From: Nematostella vectensis
Taxonomy: Eukaryota > Cnidaria > Anthozoa > Actiniaria > Edwardsiidae
NCBI RefSeq assembly: GCF_932526225.1
Contig: NC_064040.1
Span: 10,456,856 to 10,520,855, forward strand
DNA: 64,000 bases
Reading direction: 5' to 3'
The position numbers and the translations under genes were made by a program. Position 1 is the first letter of the stretch. Every line of letters begins with the position of its first letter. The notes beneath the pieces were generated by a model. The model searched no databases. It was not told where the DNA came from and worked only from the letters and a program-made list of their open reading frames with translations. Below are positions 10,536 through 23,000 of the stretch, one piece after another.

Positions 10536-11989
10536 ATGGCAGAGGCAAGACATGCACAAGCAAGGTACGGGAGAGGCAAGACATGCACAAGCAAGGTACG
10601 GGAGAGGCAAGACATGCACAAGCAAGGTACAGGAGAGGCAAGACATGCACAAGCAAGGTATGGGAGAGGCAAGACATGCACAAGTAAGGTATCGGAGAGG
10701 CAAGACATGAACAAGCAAGGTATTGGAGAGGCAAGACATGCACAAGCAAGGTATGGGAGAGGCAAGACATGAACAAGCAAGGTACGGGAGAGGCAAGACA
10801 TGCACAAGCAAGGTACGGGAGAGGCAAGACATGCACAAGTAAGGTATGGGAGAGGCAAGACATGCACAAGCAAGGTACGGGAGAGGCAAGACATGAACAA
10901 GCAAGGTATGGGAGAGGTAAGACATGAACAAGCAAGGTACGGGGGAGGCAAGACATGAACAAGCAAGGTACGGGAGAGGCAAGACATGTACAAGCAAGGT
11001 ATGGGAGAGGCAAGACATGCACAAGCAAGGTATGGGAGAGGCAATACATGCACAAGCAAGGTATGGCAGAGGCAAGACATGCACAAGCAAGGTATGGGAG
11101 AGGCAAGACATGCACAAGCAAGGTATGGGAGAGGCAAGACATGCACAAGCAAGGTACGGGAGAGGCAAGACATGTACAAGCAAGGTATGGGAGAGGCAAG
11201 ACATGAACAAGCAAGGTACGGGGGAGGCAAGACATGCACAAGCTAGGTATGGGAGAGGCAAGACATGAACAAGCAAGGTATGGGAGAGGCAAGACATGAA
11301 CAAGCAAGGTATGGGAGAGGTAAGACATGAACAAGCAAGGTACGGGGGAGGCAAGACATGAACAAGCAAGGTACGGGAGAGGCAAGACATGCACAAGCAA
11401 GGTACGGGAGAGGCAAGACATGCACAAGCAAGGTACGGGGGAGGCAAGACATGCACAAGCTAGGTATGGGAGAGGCAAGACATGCACAAGCTAGGTACGG
11501 GAGAGGCAAGACATGAACAAGCAAGGTATGGGAGAGGCAAGACATGCACAAGCAAGGTATGGGAGAGGCAAGACATGAACAAGCAAGGTATGGGAGAGGC
11601 CAGACATGCACAAGTAAGGTATGGGAGAGGCAAGACATGAACAAGCAAGGTATGGGAGAGGCAAGACATGCACAAGTAAGGTATGGGAGAGGCAAGACAT
11701 GAACAAGCAAGGTATGGGAGAGGCCAGACATGCACAAGTAAGGTATGGGAGAGGCAAGACATGAACAAGCAAGGTATGGGAGAGGCAAGACATGCACAAG
11801 CAAGGTATGGGAGAGGCAAGACATGCACAAGCAAGGTATGGGAGAGGCAAGACATGAACTAGCAAGGTACGGGGGAGGCAAGACATGCACAAGCTAGGTA
11901 TGGGAGAGGCAAGACATGAACAAGCAAGGTATGGGAGAGGCAAGACATGCACAAGCAAGGTACGGGGGAGGCAATACATGCACAAGCAA
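10536..11989. repeat. 31-bp minisatellite, about 47 copies (first block)
   Basis: The unit reads roughly GGCAAGACATGCACAAGCAA then GGTACGGGAGA, with C/T and A/C variants. Because 31 is not a multiple of three, an array without stops keeps long frames open on both strands. The resulting Leu/Pro/Cys-rich or Lys/Gly/Arg-rich translations are by-products of the repeat. Confidence 0.95.
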
Positions 11990-12155
11990 ATAATATATAT
12001 ATCACATGAAACGATTACACTTTACAGCAATTTTTAACAACTTTGATGACGCATACGCATATATCATTAAAATGCACTGCATCTGGGTAGTTCTACAAGA
12101 CGTATGTGTTTTGGGGAAAAAAATAGCCCCCAATTAGGGAGCACCAACCTTAAAT

Positions 12156-12556
12156 GACAAAAAAATGCTCCACCTTTGCTAAGGTAAGGGTCATTATTCA
12201 ACTTAGGGAGGGCTGCTATGTTTTGGGGGAGGGTTGCGATTTGGGTGTCAATTTGGGGGAGGGCCTCAAATTCTGATACAGGGTTTAGGGGAGGGCCTTA
12301 TTTTTTAAACAGGTATTCTGATTTATTTCCAATCCTTCTAAAAATCTGGAATTTCATGAGAACCCCAGACCCCCTAAATAATAGATAAATGAATAATGCA
12401 CCTTCTTGCAATTTCATGACTTTTGTTTGGCTGGCGATGAAAATCGTTATCTCCTAAAGTGTGGTTCTTTTACTTTTGCAGTTTTGGTTTTATTAACTTC
12501 CATCACAGAATTTCAATTCATGTCAAAGTTCCCCCTAACAAGTTTTCAGATTTGTG
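12156..12556 (+). mobile_element. Interspersed repeat with GGGAGGGCTGCTATGTTTTG core, copy 2
   Basis: Duplicate of the repeat at 10040-10440, carried within the 2.1-kb segmental duplication. Confidence 0.6.
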
Positions 12557-12651
12557 GTATGAAAAGATGTGTTAAATAAGATTTCAGTTGGGAAAGCTAA
12601 TGATATTGTTTTATATTTAGATTTTAATAATAGTAGATGTAGTGACCTGGT

Positions 12652-14105
12652 ATGGCAGAGGCAAGACATGCACAAGCAAGGTACGGGAGAGGCAAGACAT
12701 GCACAAGCAAGGTACGGGAGAGGCAAGACATGCACAAGCAAGGTACAGGAGAGGCAAGACATGCACAAGCAAGGTATGGGAGAGGCAAGACATGCACAAG
12801 TAAGGTATCGGAGAGGCAAGACATGAACAAGCAAGGTATTGGAGAGGCAAGACATGCACAAGCAAGGTATGGGAGAGGCAAGACATGAACAAGCAAGGTA
12901 CGGGAGAGGCAAGACATGCACAAGCAAGGTACGGGAGAGGCAAGACATGCACAAGTAAGGTATGGGAGAGGCAAGACATGCACAAGCAAGGTACGGGAGA
13001 GGCAAGACATGAACAAGCAAGGTATGGGAGAGGTAAGACATGAACAAGCAAGGTACGGGGGAGGCAAGACATGAACAAGCAAGGTACGGGAGAGGCAAGA
13101 CATGTACAAGCAAGGTATGGGAGAGGCAAGACATGCACAAGCAAGGTATGGGAGAGGCAATACATGCACAAGCAAGGTATGGCAGAGGCAAGACATGCAC
13201 AAGCAAGGTATGGGAGAGGCAAGACATGCACAAGCAAGGTATGGGAGAGGCAAGACATGCACAAGCAAGGTACGGGAGAGGCAAGACATGTACAAGCAAG
13301 GTATGGGAGAGGCAAGACATGAACAAGCAAGGTACGGGGGAGGCAAGACATGCACAAGCTAGGTATGGGAGAGGCAAGACATGAACAAGCAAGGTATGGG
13401 AGAGGCAAGACATGAACAAGCAAGGTATGGGAGAGGTAAGACATGAACAAGCAAGGTACGGGGGAGGCAAGACATGAACAAGCAAGGTACGGGAGAGGCA
13501 AGACATGCACAAGCAAGGTACGGGAGAGGCAAGACATGCACAAGCAAGGTACGGGGGAGGCAAGACATGCACAAGCTAGGTATGGGAGAGGCAAGACATG
13601 CACAAGCTAGGTACGGGAGAGGCAAGACATGAACAAGCAAGGTATGGGAGAGGCAAGACATGCACAAGCAAGGTATGGGAGAGGCAAGACATGAACAAGC
13701 AAGGTATGGGAGAGGCCAGACATGCACAAGTAAGGTATGGGAGAGGCAAGACATGAACAAGCAAGGTATGGGAGAGGCAAGACATGCACAAGTAAGGTAT
13801 GGGAGAGGCAAGACATGAACAAGCAAGGTATGGGAGAGGCCAGACATGCACAAGTAAGGTATGGGAGAGGCAAGACATGAACAAGCAAGGTATGGGAGAG
13901 GCAAGACATGCACAAGCAAGGTATGGGAGAGGCAAGACATGCACAAGCAAGGTATGGGAGAGGCAAGACATGAACTAGCAAGGTACGGGGGAGGCAAGAC
14001 ATGCACAAGCTAGGTATGGGAGAGGCAAGACATGAACAAGCAAGGTATGGGAGAGGCAAGACATGCACAAGCAAGGTACGGGGGAGGCAATACATGCACA
14101 AGCAA
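12652..14105. repeat. 31-bp minisatellite, about 47 copies (second block)
   Basis: Same array as in the first block, duplicated with it. It ends where the sequence switches to the small inverted-repeat element at 14128. Confidence 0.95.
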
Positions 14106-14127
14106 GGAATCAGTGAGGTAAGACATG

Positions 14128-14277
14128 CAGGGGCGTAGCCAGGATTTTTTCCTTGTGGGGATGGGAGCGAAGTGATTTCTTCGTTTTCAACGGAGACGTA
14201 ATAACTAAGATGTAAGAGCTTTATTGGAACAGAAAGGAGGGGCCAAGCCCCTGGTCTTCTCCCTGGCTACACCCCTG
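14128..14277. mobile_element. Small inverted-repeat element (CAGGGGCGTAGCCAGG termini)
   Basis: A 150-bp element bounded by CAGGGGCGTAGCCAGG and its near-perfect inverse CCTGGCTACACCCCTG. No coding capacity. Termini of this style are common in hAT-type non-autonomous elements; that assignment is inferred and no clear target duplication is visible. Confidence 0.7.
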
Positions 14278-14920
14278 ACCCCTCTAGCACAAACTTGCCA
14301 CATTGTTCCCAGCAATAATATGGGCTGTTACCCGAGCAATATTACCCAACTACTAACGTAGGGAATAAGTATACATTTTTGCAAAGCTCTAATTATAGCA
14401 TTGTTCATTATGGTATCAGGTTATTTTACTTGGTCATAGAGTATATGATATCTACTCTCACAATGCTACGGAATGTAGTATAGCTGTCAACCCAACTTGA
14501 ACGGAGGGCGTCATACAGTTAAATTATATAATAAAAAAGTAAGTAAGTAACTTACCCCTTACTTACCGGAGAGGTGTCTGTATTCTTCCATGTGAACTGG
14601 GTTTTTCCGGTAGCATTTGCTCCCATATTTACACAAGGGTTTCTCGTCTTCTGAGCGTTTTCTTTTCCCTTCACTCATCTTTTGTATTTAGAAAACCTAA
14701 GTAAAGAGCTGAGCAAGAATTTGTTTTTATGCTTAGGTCAAAAAAGCCGCCATTTTTTTTTCTTGTTTGGACCCAGTTTCCCTTCCTCTCTCTCTCTCCC
14801 CCCTCCCCTCTACATCAATCCCAATTTCGCCACCCTCCCCTCCCTAGTGACATTACAATACGCATGCGCATTGAGTGACGCTTTTGGCGGTATTTTTTCG
14901 TTTCATATTGTAAACAGAAA
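14278..14920. promoter_or_regulatory. B9D2 upstream region with NRF-1-like site
   Basis: No gene seen. The stretch 14855-14870 contains the palindromic ACGCATGCGCAT, which resembles an NRF-1 binding site, about 55 bp upstream of the B9D2 start codon; a pyrimidine-rich tract precedes it. No clear RFX/X-box was found, although one would be plausible for a ciliary gene. Confidence 0.35.
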
Positions 14921-15451
14921 ATGGCGGAGCTTCATGTTATTGGAGAAGTCATCGGAGCTAGTGGTTTTCCGTCACACAACTTATACTGTAAATGGTCTGT
15001 ACATGTAGAGGGATCCTGGAAGCTCATTGCCGGCTTAAAAGAAGGGCAAACTCAAGTTGATAATCCTCAAAATGAGGAGGAAGCGAAATGGGGGCATCCG
15101 ATAGATCTACATTTTGCCACAAAGGGGCTAAAAGGATGGCCAAAGTTCCACTTTCAAGTTTGGCACCAGGATGCTTACGGAAGAAATGAAATTTATGGTT
15201 ATGGGTACTGCCATGTACCAACTTCGCCTGGGAGCCATAAAATTGACTGTGTAACCTGGAGACCGACTGGAAGCTGGAGAGAACAGTTGAGAACTTTTTT
15301 CGTTGGCGGAGCGCCTCAGTTGAAATCGTCCGATGTGATTTACAGCGGAAGTGATAGATATAGACTGAAGACAGAGGCGATGGGCACCGTTCATTTACAA
15401 CTAGGAATTGTGACGAGAAACTTCGATAAGTTCGGTATAGAGTGTTAAAAA
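14921..15451 (+). CDS. B9D2: B9 domain-containing protein 2, ciliary transition zone
   Basis: A single-exon gene of 175 residues, the same length as I recall for human B9D2. Diagnostic stretches include [58 protein letters not shown] and the C-terminal NFDKFGIEC, all matching B9D2 rather than B9D1 or MKS1. The B9 domain is a C2-like beta-sandwich filling almost the whole protein. In animals B9D2 forms a complex with B9D1 and MKS1 at the ciliary transition zone, gating membrane-protein entry. The ATG (ATGGCGG) has a good start context and aligns with the known N-terminus. The absence of introns, unlike human B9D2, suggests intron loss or a retrocopy. A possible polyadenylation signal AATAAA lies near 15711. 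Confidence 0.96.
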
Positions 15452-17094
15452 AACTTTAAGAAATATTGTCCTTTTTTTCCTGGCATAATTAATCGATCAA
15501 GTCGATTAACAATCTGAACCAAATCAATCAACGAAATCGATATTGAAAACTAATAGCCTATCAATAACAAATGTAGCTGTGGCTCTGTTTCATTAATAAG
15601 CAATGTTCACTATGCAACAATAGTCTACCAATCAACATGAATCAAGAACATTATGCACTACGGACATGCACTAATAGATCATATGACCTTTTGGGTAATT
15701 CAAGCCAAAATAAAAAAAACCCTGTGACTTCTCACATCATCTCTTAGCATAAGTCTCCTATTGATGTGATTAGCTGACAATACTTGTGTTACTTTCATTA
15801 GTAGTCATTGATTGGCTCATTATAAATCAATACTAATCAAGCAATTTTCTTTGTTCGATATTGATTTAAAATTATTGATTGTCATTGATTAATTATGCCT
15901 GGAGAAATTTCTGTATTAAATGTTAAATTACAACCAGCAAAAACAATATATGTATGTGGATTGAAAATACAGCTGGATTGTAACAGATTTGGTTTTACCA
16001 TGGCAATATAGTAACCATTAGTAGAGTTAGTAGTTTAGTAGAGTCCCACTACTACAAAGAATCTGTGTGAATAACTAAGGCCTACCCCAACTCTAGAACA
16101 TTTCTAGCTATAGCCACTTTGATGCAGGTAAAATCATTGCAAACTAGGCTGAAACAGACCAAACACAGCTGCGCCAGGTTTCACCCGAGGTATGCACTAG
16201 GCAAGATTGCTGGGGGAATGTGTAACCTAAAAGTCAGGCATTCAGTAGGATTATCATGAATGTTTTGGTGGACCCATTGTCTAAACATTCTTCACAAAAT
16301 AAAAAATTAGTAAGATAATGAAATTATGGATTTTAAAAAATATTGGCGGGGGGTCATGCATTTCCCCTTTTACAGCCCAGCACAAAGTCTAAGGTCTCTG
16401 CACCTTGTTTATATAGACTGTTTTCAAGGTTATACACTGAATGAGTGATTGGCCTTAAGTGTCCAGGCCAAAAAGCTTATCTTGGTTTCTCTTATATTTT
16501 TAGTGTGGTTTTCACATGTAGTTCTCTATTCTCTTATTAATAGAATCCTTGCTTCCTCAGTTAACATTGAATTGACTTCTCTTAGAAATCAAATTTAAAA
16601 ATATTATACAAGCTTAGAGGATGCATTATTTTTACTTTCTAAGAGAAAATCCTCAAAATCAGATCAATGGTTATTTTGTAAATTTACATTACACTTAGGG
16701 AAAGGTCAACATTTAGAGGGGGGGGGGGGGGGGGGGGGGAGGCTGCTAATTTGAATATTTTTCTGGTTCAAAAAAGGCAAAAATGGTGACCCTCCCCCAA
16801 AAAGGTGACCAAAAATTAGGGCCCTCCCCAGAACAAAAAAGAACTAAAATTGTGTGGGGTGAGGGAATGACTTAGACATGCCCATAGAAAAGTTGATTTT
16901 CAGCCCTTTTTTTCAGGGGTGTGAATAATATTGTATAGGGGGTCTGGGGGCATGCTCCCCCGTAACAATTTTGCCATTTTCAAATATATGAAATGCTAAT
17001 AATAACTTAAGTAGAAAACAGCATCATTAGTTCTTCCAAACTGAAATCCTATTTAAGTATTGTTTCCATAACACCAATCTTAAAAGTTAGCACA
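15452..17094. other. Intergenic stretch, convergent between B9D2 and BIRC6
   Basis: AT-rich, no gene recognised. It includes the 3' untranslated region of B9D2. Positions 16740-16960 hold CCCTCCCC-rich sequence reminiscent of the interspersed repeat at 17095, but no clean ends are visible. Confidence 0.5.
16718..16739. repeat. Poly-G homopolymer
   Basis: A run of about 22 G residues (first one interrupted by A), a likely sequencing- and assembly-sensitive tract. Confidence 0.9.
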
Positions 17095-17460
17095 GAGGGG
17101 GGTGGACTTTGACATGACAGAAATCCATTGATAATAAAACCAAAACTGCAAAAGATGAAAATAGTATAGGCCACACTTTAGGGGATAATGATTTTCAATT
17201 TGATGATTTCCAGCCAAAGGAAAGTCATGAAAGTGCAAATAGCAGGTGCATCACATTAATTTATCTATTTTGTAGAGGGTCTGGGTTTTTCCCCAGAAAA
17301 CTTTTGAAAATCCAGACTTTTAGGAGGATCAGAAATTGATAAGATGAATATCTGTTAAAAAATCGAGGCCCTCCCCCAAATTGATGCCTAAAAAATAGCA
17401 GCCCTCCCCCCAAACATAGCAGCCCCCCGTTAAATAATGACCCTTTCCTTAGCATTGGAT
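17095..17460 (-). mobile_element. Inverted, diverged copy of the interspersed repeat seen at 10040
   Basis: Read on the minus strand, the motifs occur in the same order as in 10040-10440: a CCTTACCTTTG-like start, GGGAGGGCTGCTA, a G-rich GGGGGAGGGC stretch, the AGACCCTC block, and TTTTGGTTTTATTATCAATG at the far end. Numerous substitutions indicate an older copy. Confidence 0.55.
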
Positions 17461-17641
17461 TAGACCCCTGTTTATTTTTTTAGCAGAATTTACCAAAAAC
17501 AACCCAAATTTTGGCTTGTTTTTATGTAAAACAAAGAACAGCTAAAACCTTATTAGAAGAGTGTCCTTGTGCATCCAAAGTCTATTGGAGCATAATGTCT
17601 GGCTTTGACAAGACAAGAAAATAATTTTCTAATGAATCACC

Positions 17642-17944
17642 CAGGGTGGTAAAGGGTATTTTCGTAAAACGAGATCTGGCCATTTTTCACTGTCGAGAAA
17701 AGTGAAATCGTCAATTTCGACGTCCATGAAACGTGATTTAACTCTCCCCGTGAATCGAAATTTAGCTCAACTTTTTGAGTGTTGAACGGAGAATCATGTG
17801 ACTTTTCCAAAATGGATATGTATTGTCTTATGCAGTAAATACATGTATTTTCGGACACAATGTTACGGTTTTTGTAAACGTGAAATGTGAAAAGGCCATT
17901 TTTCGGTTCGCGAAACGTGATCCTTACCCCTCTTTACCACCCTG
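17642..17944. mobile_element. Inverted-repeat element with 6-bp target duplication
   Basis: Termini CAGGGTGGTAAAG and CTTTACCACCCTG are perfect inverted repeats, flanked on both sides by ATCACC. The 303-bp interior contains the palindromic theme GTGAAATCG/CGTGATTTAAC and no coding capacity, so it is non-autonomous. Confidence 0.82.
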
Positions 17945-18338
17945 ATCACCGTCTATTGATTTCCCTGCTATTCCGGGACTGTTTGACCTTAAATTGATTC
18001 AATTACCTTTGGGGTGAATATACCATCTAACTGCTGGGATATTAAGTAGTCATCTAACGCCAAATAACTCTGGAAATATCCCATATGCCTTTTTTTGTAA
18101 TGGTGGCAAAATATGCCATGAGTTCTAGAATCAAGGAGTGAACATCGTGTTTTGAGGCAATGAAAATGGACCTGGAAATCAGAATAAAAGGGTCTGTTTG
18201 TTGTTTGAGTTGTGTTTGCTGATCTCATTTCCTTGTGCGGTATTTTGAGCTTTTTTTTTAGGAGCAATCATACGAAATCCTGCTGTTTTCCCTTGTTCTA
18301 TTTGGAATTTATATAAGAAACCTGACCTATTATTTCAT

Positions 18339-18822
18339 ACCTGTCAACCCTCCCGCATTAGGCGGGAGTCTCAAGATTTTGGACCCCTTCTCCCGCGTTT
18401 ACCACCAAATCTCCCGCTTTTTAAGCGATTTTTATCGCTTTAGAGAAATCCTTCTATAACGACATTTTAGCTACATTATGACTACAGACCTATTTTTTAT
18501 CAGTAATGTAAAATAGTAATTCCTTGTGTAGCGCCATTTATTGAACACGAATGCGAGATCTATATTAAGCGCGATAGCTTTCGGACTAGCAAAAGTCTGC
18601 CTGATGGCTACTCGATAGCAGGCTTCCGAGCTCCATGTGACGCTATACCCCACCCCTCCCACCAAAAAAATAAATATTATACCCCTCCCACCAAAAAATA
18701 AATATTATACCCCTCCCACCAAAAAATAAATATTATACCCCTCCCACCAAAAAATAAATATTATACCCCTTCCCCCCAAAAATTCTTAAGCCTTGAGACT
18801 TTCTGGGGTTGACAGGTATGTT
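18339..18822. mobile_element. Inverted-repeat element (CATACCTGTCAACCC termini)
   Basis: The left end CATACCTGTCAACCC is mirrored by GGGGTTGACAGGTATG at the right, and GAGTCTCAAGATTTT is mirrored further in as CCTTGAGACTTTC. Inside, at 18655-18775, is a short tandem array of about four 29-bp units containing ACCAAAAAATAAATATTATA. No coding capacity. Confidence 0.75.
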
Positions 18823-20049
18823 ATTTGGCTGTTCATATCACGCTGGATGGTTGGATACAAATATTTAAGAGAGAATCTGTTAATTTGATAAGAAATTATT
18901 GGTTATTGCCAGAAGTCTAGACACAAATGTTTAAGAATTATCTCTTCTCGAAAAATTCTAAAACAAACCGGATCAAGAAATAACCAATTGACTTTTTTGC
19001 TAATTGTATCATTGTAATTTTATTTACAATCATTTATCTTATGTTTTACAATTCGTTAATACATAATGAACCAGGTTAGCCAAAGCAGGGGGTATGCTTT
19101 GAAATGGTATCAGCTAAAGAGTTTACTCTTCTTGTGGATACAACGAGGTAGTATGAAAACGGCTCAAAAAACACCTTTGACAAGCTTATAACAAATCTAT
19201 GAAAACATCAAACTTCAAATCACTAAAGTAAGATTTTTTTCTTAAATAATTTTAATTCTGTCTGAAGCAAATTGGAATGTACATTGTGTTGTCAAACACA
19301 GGTTTTCGTACTTTATGAATGCTGTACAGTATCAGAAATGTTATGAAAAATATTGAAATAGCAATAACTAGTCACTAATAATGATACAGCACTTGAGGTA
19401 TTATACATCTTAGCCCAATATACACCTAGGGCCATTGCACCCAAATACCCTGCCCCATTCATTATGTGTTTCTGAAATCCCTGAAAATAACATTTCAATT
19501 CATAGCCTTTCAAAATCAATGAATGTCAGGACGCAAGCAAAGTCTGCCCCATTGGGTTGTAAATGTTTGGCAAGATTACAAAGAATATTTCCACTCTAGT
19601 CTTGATTTAACCAAGCCTTGATCAATGGCTCTCCGTTCGAGTAGACCTAAAACAGACCAAAGTAGGATGTGTAAGAACTTATGGTAAATAAATAAATGCT
19701 TTGGAAACCCAGCCGGTTAAGTTGGCGTGCTCCCAATATTATTATAAAAAAAAAATATTTTTACATTCTTTTTGATACAGTCCCACTTTTCACTTACCCT
19801 AAACCTACCCTTAAAATACACTGTATTGTCAAAAGGGTGAAAATTCAGTGCACTCACAAAATTAAAGTTTAGTGAATTTCGTTCATTGCTTAGCCTCAAT
19901 TAGGAAGTGCAAAGATAGGCCCATAGCTAGGATTTTGAGAGCGCGGGGGAGGGGGTTGTTTGCCCATTTAGCGAACCATTTTCTCTTAGGTAGTTCGTCC
20001 TATTTCGCAGTGAGCATGATATATGGTTGTTGCATCTTCTCTTACCTTT
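18823..20049. other. Region downstream of BIRC6
   Basis: AT-rich with no recognisable gene. It probably contains the BIRC6 3' untranslated region. A short stretch near 19918-19940 (CCCATAGCTAGGATTTTG) resembles one end of a CAGGGGCGTAGCCAGG-type transposon without a partner. Confidence 0.4.
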
Positions 20050-23000
20050 CTACTCACTATCCTCATCACTGTGATGTGGTTGTGGAGGCTGTAGTTTCTC
20101 CAGCTCTAGTTTCAGCTGAGCTGTGTGTTGCTTCAGGGAGTGGAAGTGGTGCGTGACGGCACGGCCTCCAGAGTTCTTCAGAGTAAGCGCCTCCACCTCC
20201 TTAATCCATTTCTCACACTGCTGAAGAATCTCGTCTTTCTTCAGGTAGAAATGGCTTTGGATTACCTGGTATCAGTAGTTAAGATGATTTTCAGTATCAA
20301 CATTATAGATAACAGCCAATCCAAAAAGTAAAAACGAAGAAACAAACAAACTCTACAATCAAAGATTAATTGGTCGCCTGAAGGTCTTCTCTCGTTTCTT
20401 TAAAGGCACGAAAAACAGCTAATAATTTCTCGTTATCCTGGGCTTTTTAGTTGAACAAACCATTATCCATTGTAGAAAGAATAAAAAATGCTTGTAAACC
20501 AACCGACGCATGAATCCCTTCAGCACTTTGGATTGACGAAAGTGTTTTATGAAGTTTAAAATGAAAGTCATCTTATTTACTTTCGTTTCAGTTCATCATA
20601 TATAAAGTTTTGTTTTCAATCGATTCAGAAGCTGGTATTTTCCGCCGAAATGAAATAAGCGCCCCCTAATGACAGAAAAAGAAAAACCCAATCATTATGG
20701 TAAGCTACACTGCGACTACCATGGTCACCAATATAAAGTCTTGAGAAAATTAGCCAATTAGCAAGCGAGAATCAGAGTTTTAATTAACATCGTGCTCTGA
20801 TGTGCGTTCAAGCATTCCCTTGCCTCGCTGTAGGGCTATTTAAGTCCGTGTTAATCAGAAAAAGTCCTATATTGGTTTTACTCAAAGAGGGCCACGGTAG
20901 TGCGCGTCACGTGGTAAAGAAGAAATACTGAATTAAAAACGCACCTCCTTGAAGCAGGCGGATGGCTTGCGCAACTGCTCTAGCATGGCCCAGCGCACGC
21001 ATGCCTGCCTGATGTTAGCGTTGTACTCTTGAGAGTTCTGCTGCCCAGACGGGGTACCACGTGATCGCTCATACCCAGGCTCGTTGAAGTAAGGCTCGGC
21101 CACGAGGATGAGCGATTGCGTTGACACAAGGACCTATAGGAATTTGGAAATGATAAGAAAGCTAGCTATGTTAGTGTATAATATGATAATATCTGGATAT
21201 GGGAACGATCGTTTGCGATCGTACGGTCAATATAGCTGCGCCCGTGTGCGAAGCTGCGACGGTGAGCGATCATATGAAAGCCTATACTGTGAGAAAATGA
21301 CTCTACTGAGCACACTAGTGCAAACCTGAAGGAAGCTTGAAGTCTGCGCGTTCCACTTTTCCTCTGGTCTTCCATGCCATGTGTTCAGGATGCTCAAGCA
21401 CACCTAACGAAAGACAAGCGAAGACACGAGTGTTAGAATCCGTCTAAGAAAGTCTCTCTAGCTAGTTAACCAGATAATACATTCATAGTAACAAGGGAAG
21501 CCAGTGCACCAGTGCGTTGGTGGAGTAATACCCTCGCTATACCGACCTTGTGAAACCCCATACCACGGACAAGCTAGTGAACCAGTTGTTAATCCCCATA
21601 CTACAAACAAGTGTACAAGTGCATACGTGATAACATGTAATACCCTGGCTATACCTACCTTGTAAACCGCCATACTACGGACAAACAAGTGTACAAGTGC
21701 ATAGATGATAGTATGTAATAACCCGGCTATACCGACCTTGTAAAAGCCCATACTACGGACAAACAAGTCTACAAGTGCATAGGTGATAACATGTAATACC
21801 CCGGCTATACCGACCTTGTAAAACCCCATACTACGGACAAACAAGTGTACAAGTGCATAGATGATAGTATGTAATACCTTGGCTATACCGACCTTGTAAA
21901 AGCCCATACTACGGACAAACAAGTGTACAAGTGCATAGGTGATAACATGTAATAACCCGGCTATACCGACCTTGTAAAACCCCATACTACGGACAAACAA
22001 GTGTACAAGTGCATAGATGATAGTATGTAATACCTTGGCTATACCGACCTTGTAAAAGCCCATACTACGGACAAACAAGTGCATAGGTGATAACATGTAA
22101 TAACCCGGCTATACCGACCTTGTAAAACCCCATACTACGGACAAACAAGTGTACAAGTGCATAGATGATAGTATGTAATACCCTGGCTATACCGACCTTG
22201 TAAAACCCCATACTACGGACAATCAAGTATACAAGTGGATACGTGATAACATGTAATACCCTGCTATACCGACCTTGTAAAAGCCCATACTACGGACAAA
22301 CAAGTGTACAAGTGCATGCGTGATAACATGTAATACCCCGGCTATACCGACCTTGTAAAACCCCATACTACGGACAAACAAGTGTACAAGTGGATACGTG
22401 ATAACATGTAATACCCCGGCTATACCGACCTTGTAAAACAACATGTAATACCCCGGCTATACCGACCTTGTAAAACCCCATACTACGGACAAAAAAGTGT
22501 ACAAGTGCATGCGTGATAACATGTAATACCCTGCTATACCGACATTGTAAAACCCCATACTACGGACAAACAAGTGTACAAGTGCATGCGTGATAACATG
22601 TAATACCCTGGCTATACCGACCTTGCCATCATTGTACAGGTTAGGGTTAAAGCGGACCGTGTGGTGGCCTGTGGTCTCGAAGTTGATCTGCATGGGCGCC
22701 TCAGGGTAGTTCTGTGGGAAGTACACGTCGAACTCGAAGCAGCCGTTAGCGTATGGCGTCTCAGCTGGACCAGTTATAAGAACCTAAAGGAAAGAAGGAC
22801 CACAAATACAAGTACATTCCACGAACTCATAGATCTTATCCACCACTTCGTATATAGCAGAAGAACCAGTTTTCTGTAACATGGATTATTTGCGTTGGAT
22901 CTCGTTGGTTTACTGCAATTTCAAGGGTTTAGTAAAAATTACAAAATGCACCGAAACTTGAAAGTATTTTCAATCCATTTCCATGCAATTAATGCGTTCC

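Larger units (their letters stand above)
9885..11989. repeat. 2,105-bp segmental direct repeat, copy 1
   Basis: This block reappears at an offset of 2,116 bp (12001-14105), separated by an 11-bp AT spacer. Every stretch I compared, including the irregular variants inside the minisatellite, is the same in both copies. It comprises an approximately 500-bp unique or mobile-element-like part followed by a 31-bp minisatellite. Confidence 0.95.
12001..14105. repeat. 2,105-bp segmental direct repeat, copy 2
   Basis: Second copy of the block at 9885-11989. The identical pattern of variant units inside the minisatellite shows that the whole block was duplicated, rather than each array expanding separately. 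Confidence 0.95.

Noticed and set aside
10419-14101. Several long minus- and plus-strand open frames (up to 345 residues) with HVLPLPYLACACLASP-like repeats
   Set aside because: They are translations of a 31-bp minisatellite that is free of stops in several frames on both strands. They lack start context, domains and any non-repetitive coding part.
21458-22726. Frames rich in [15 protein letters not shown] repeats
   Set aside because: Produced by the 77-bp array behind BIRC6 exon 44; the only real coding part is the exon at 22783-22622.
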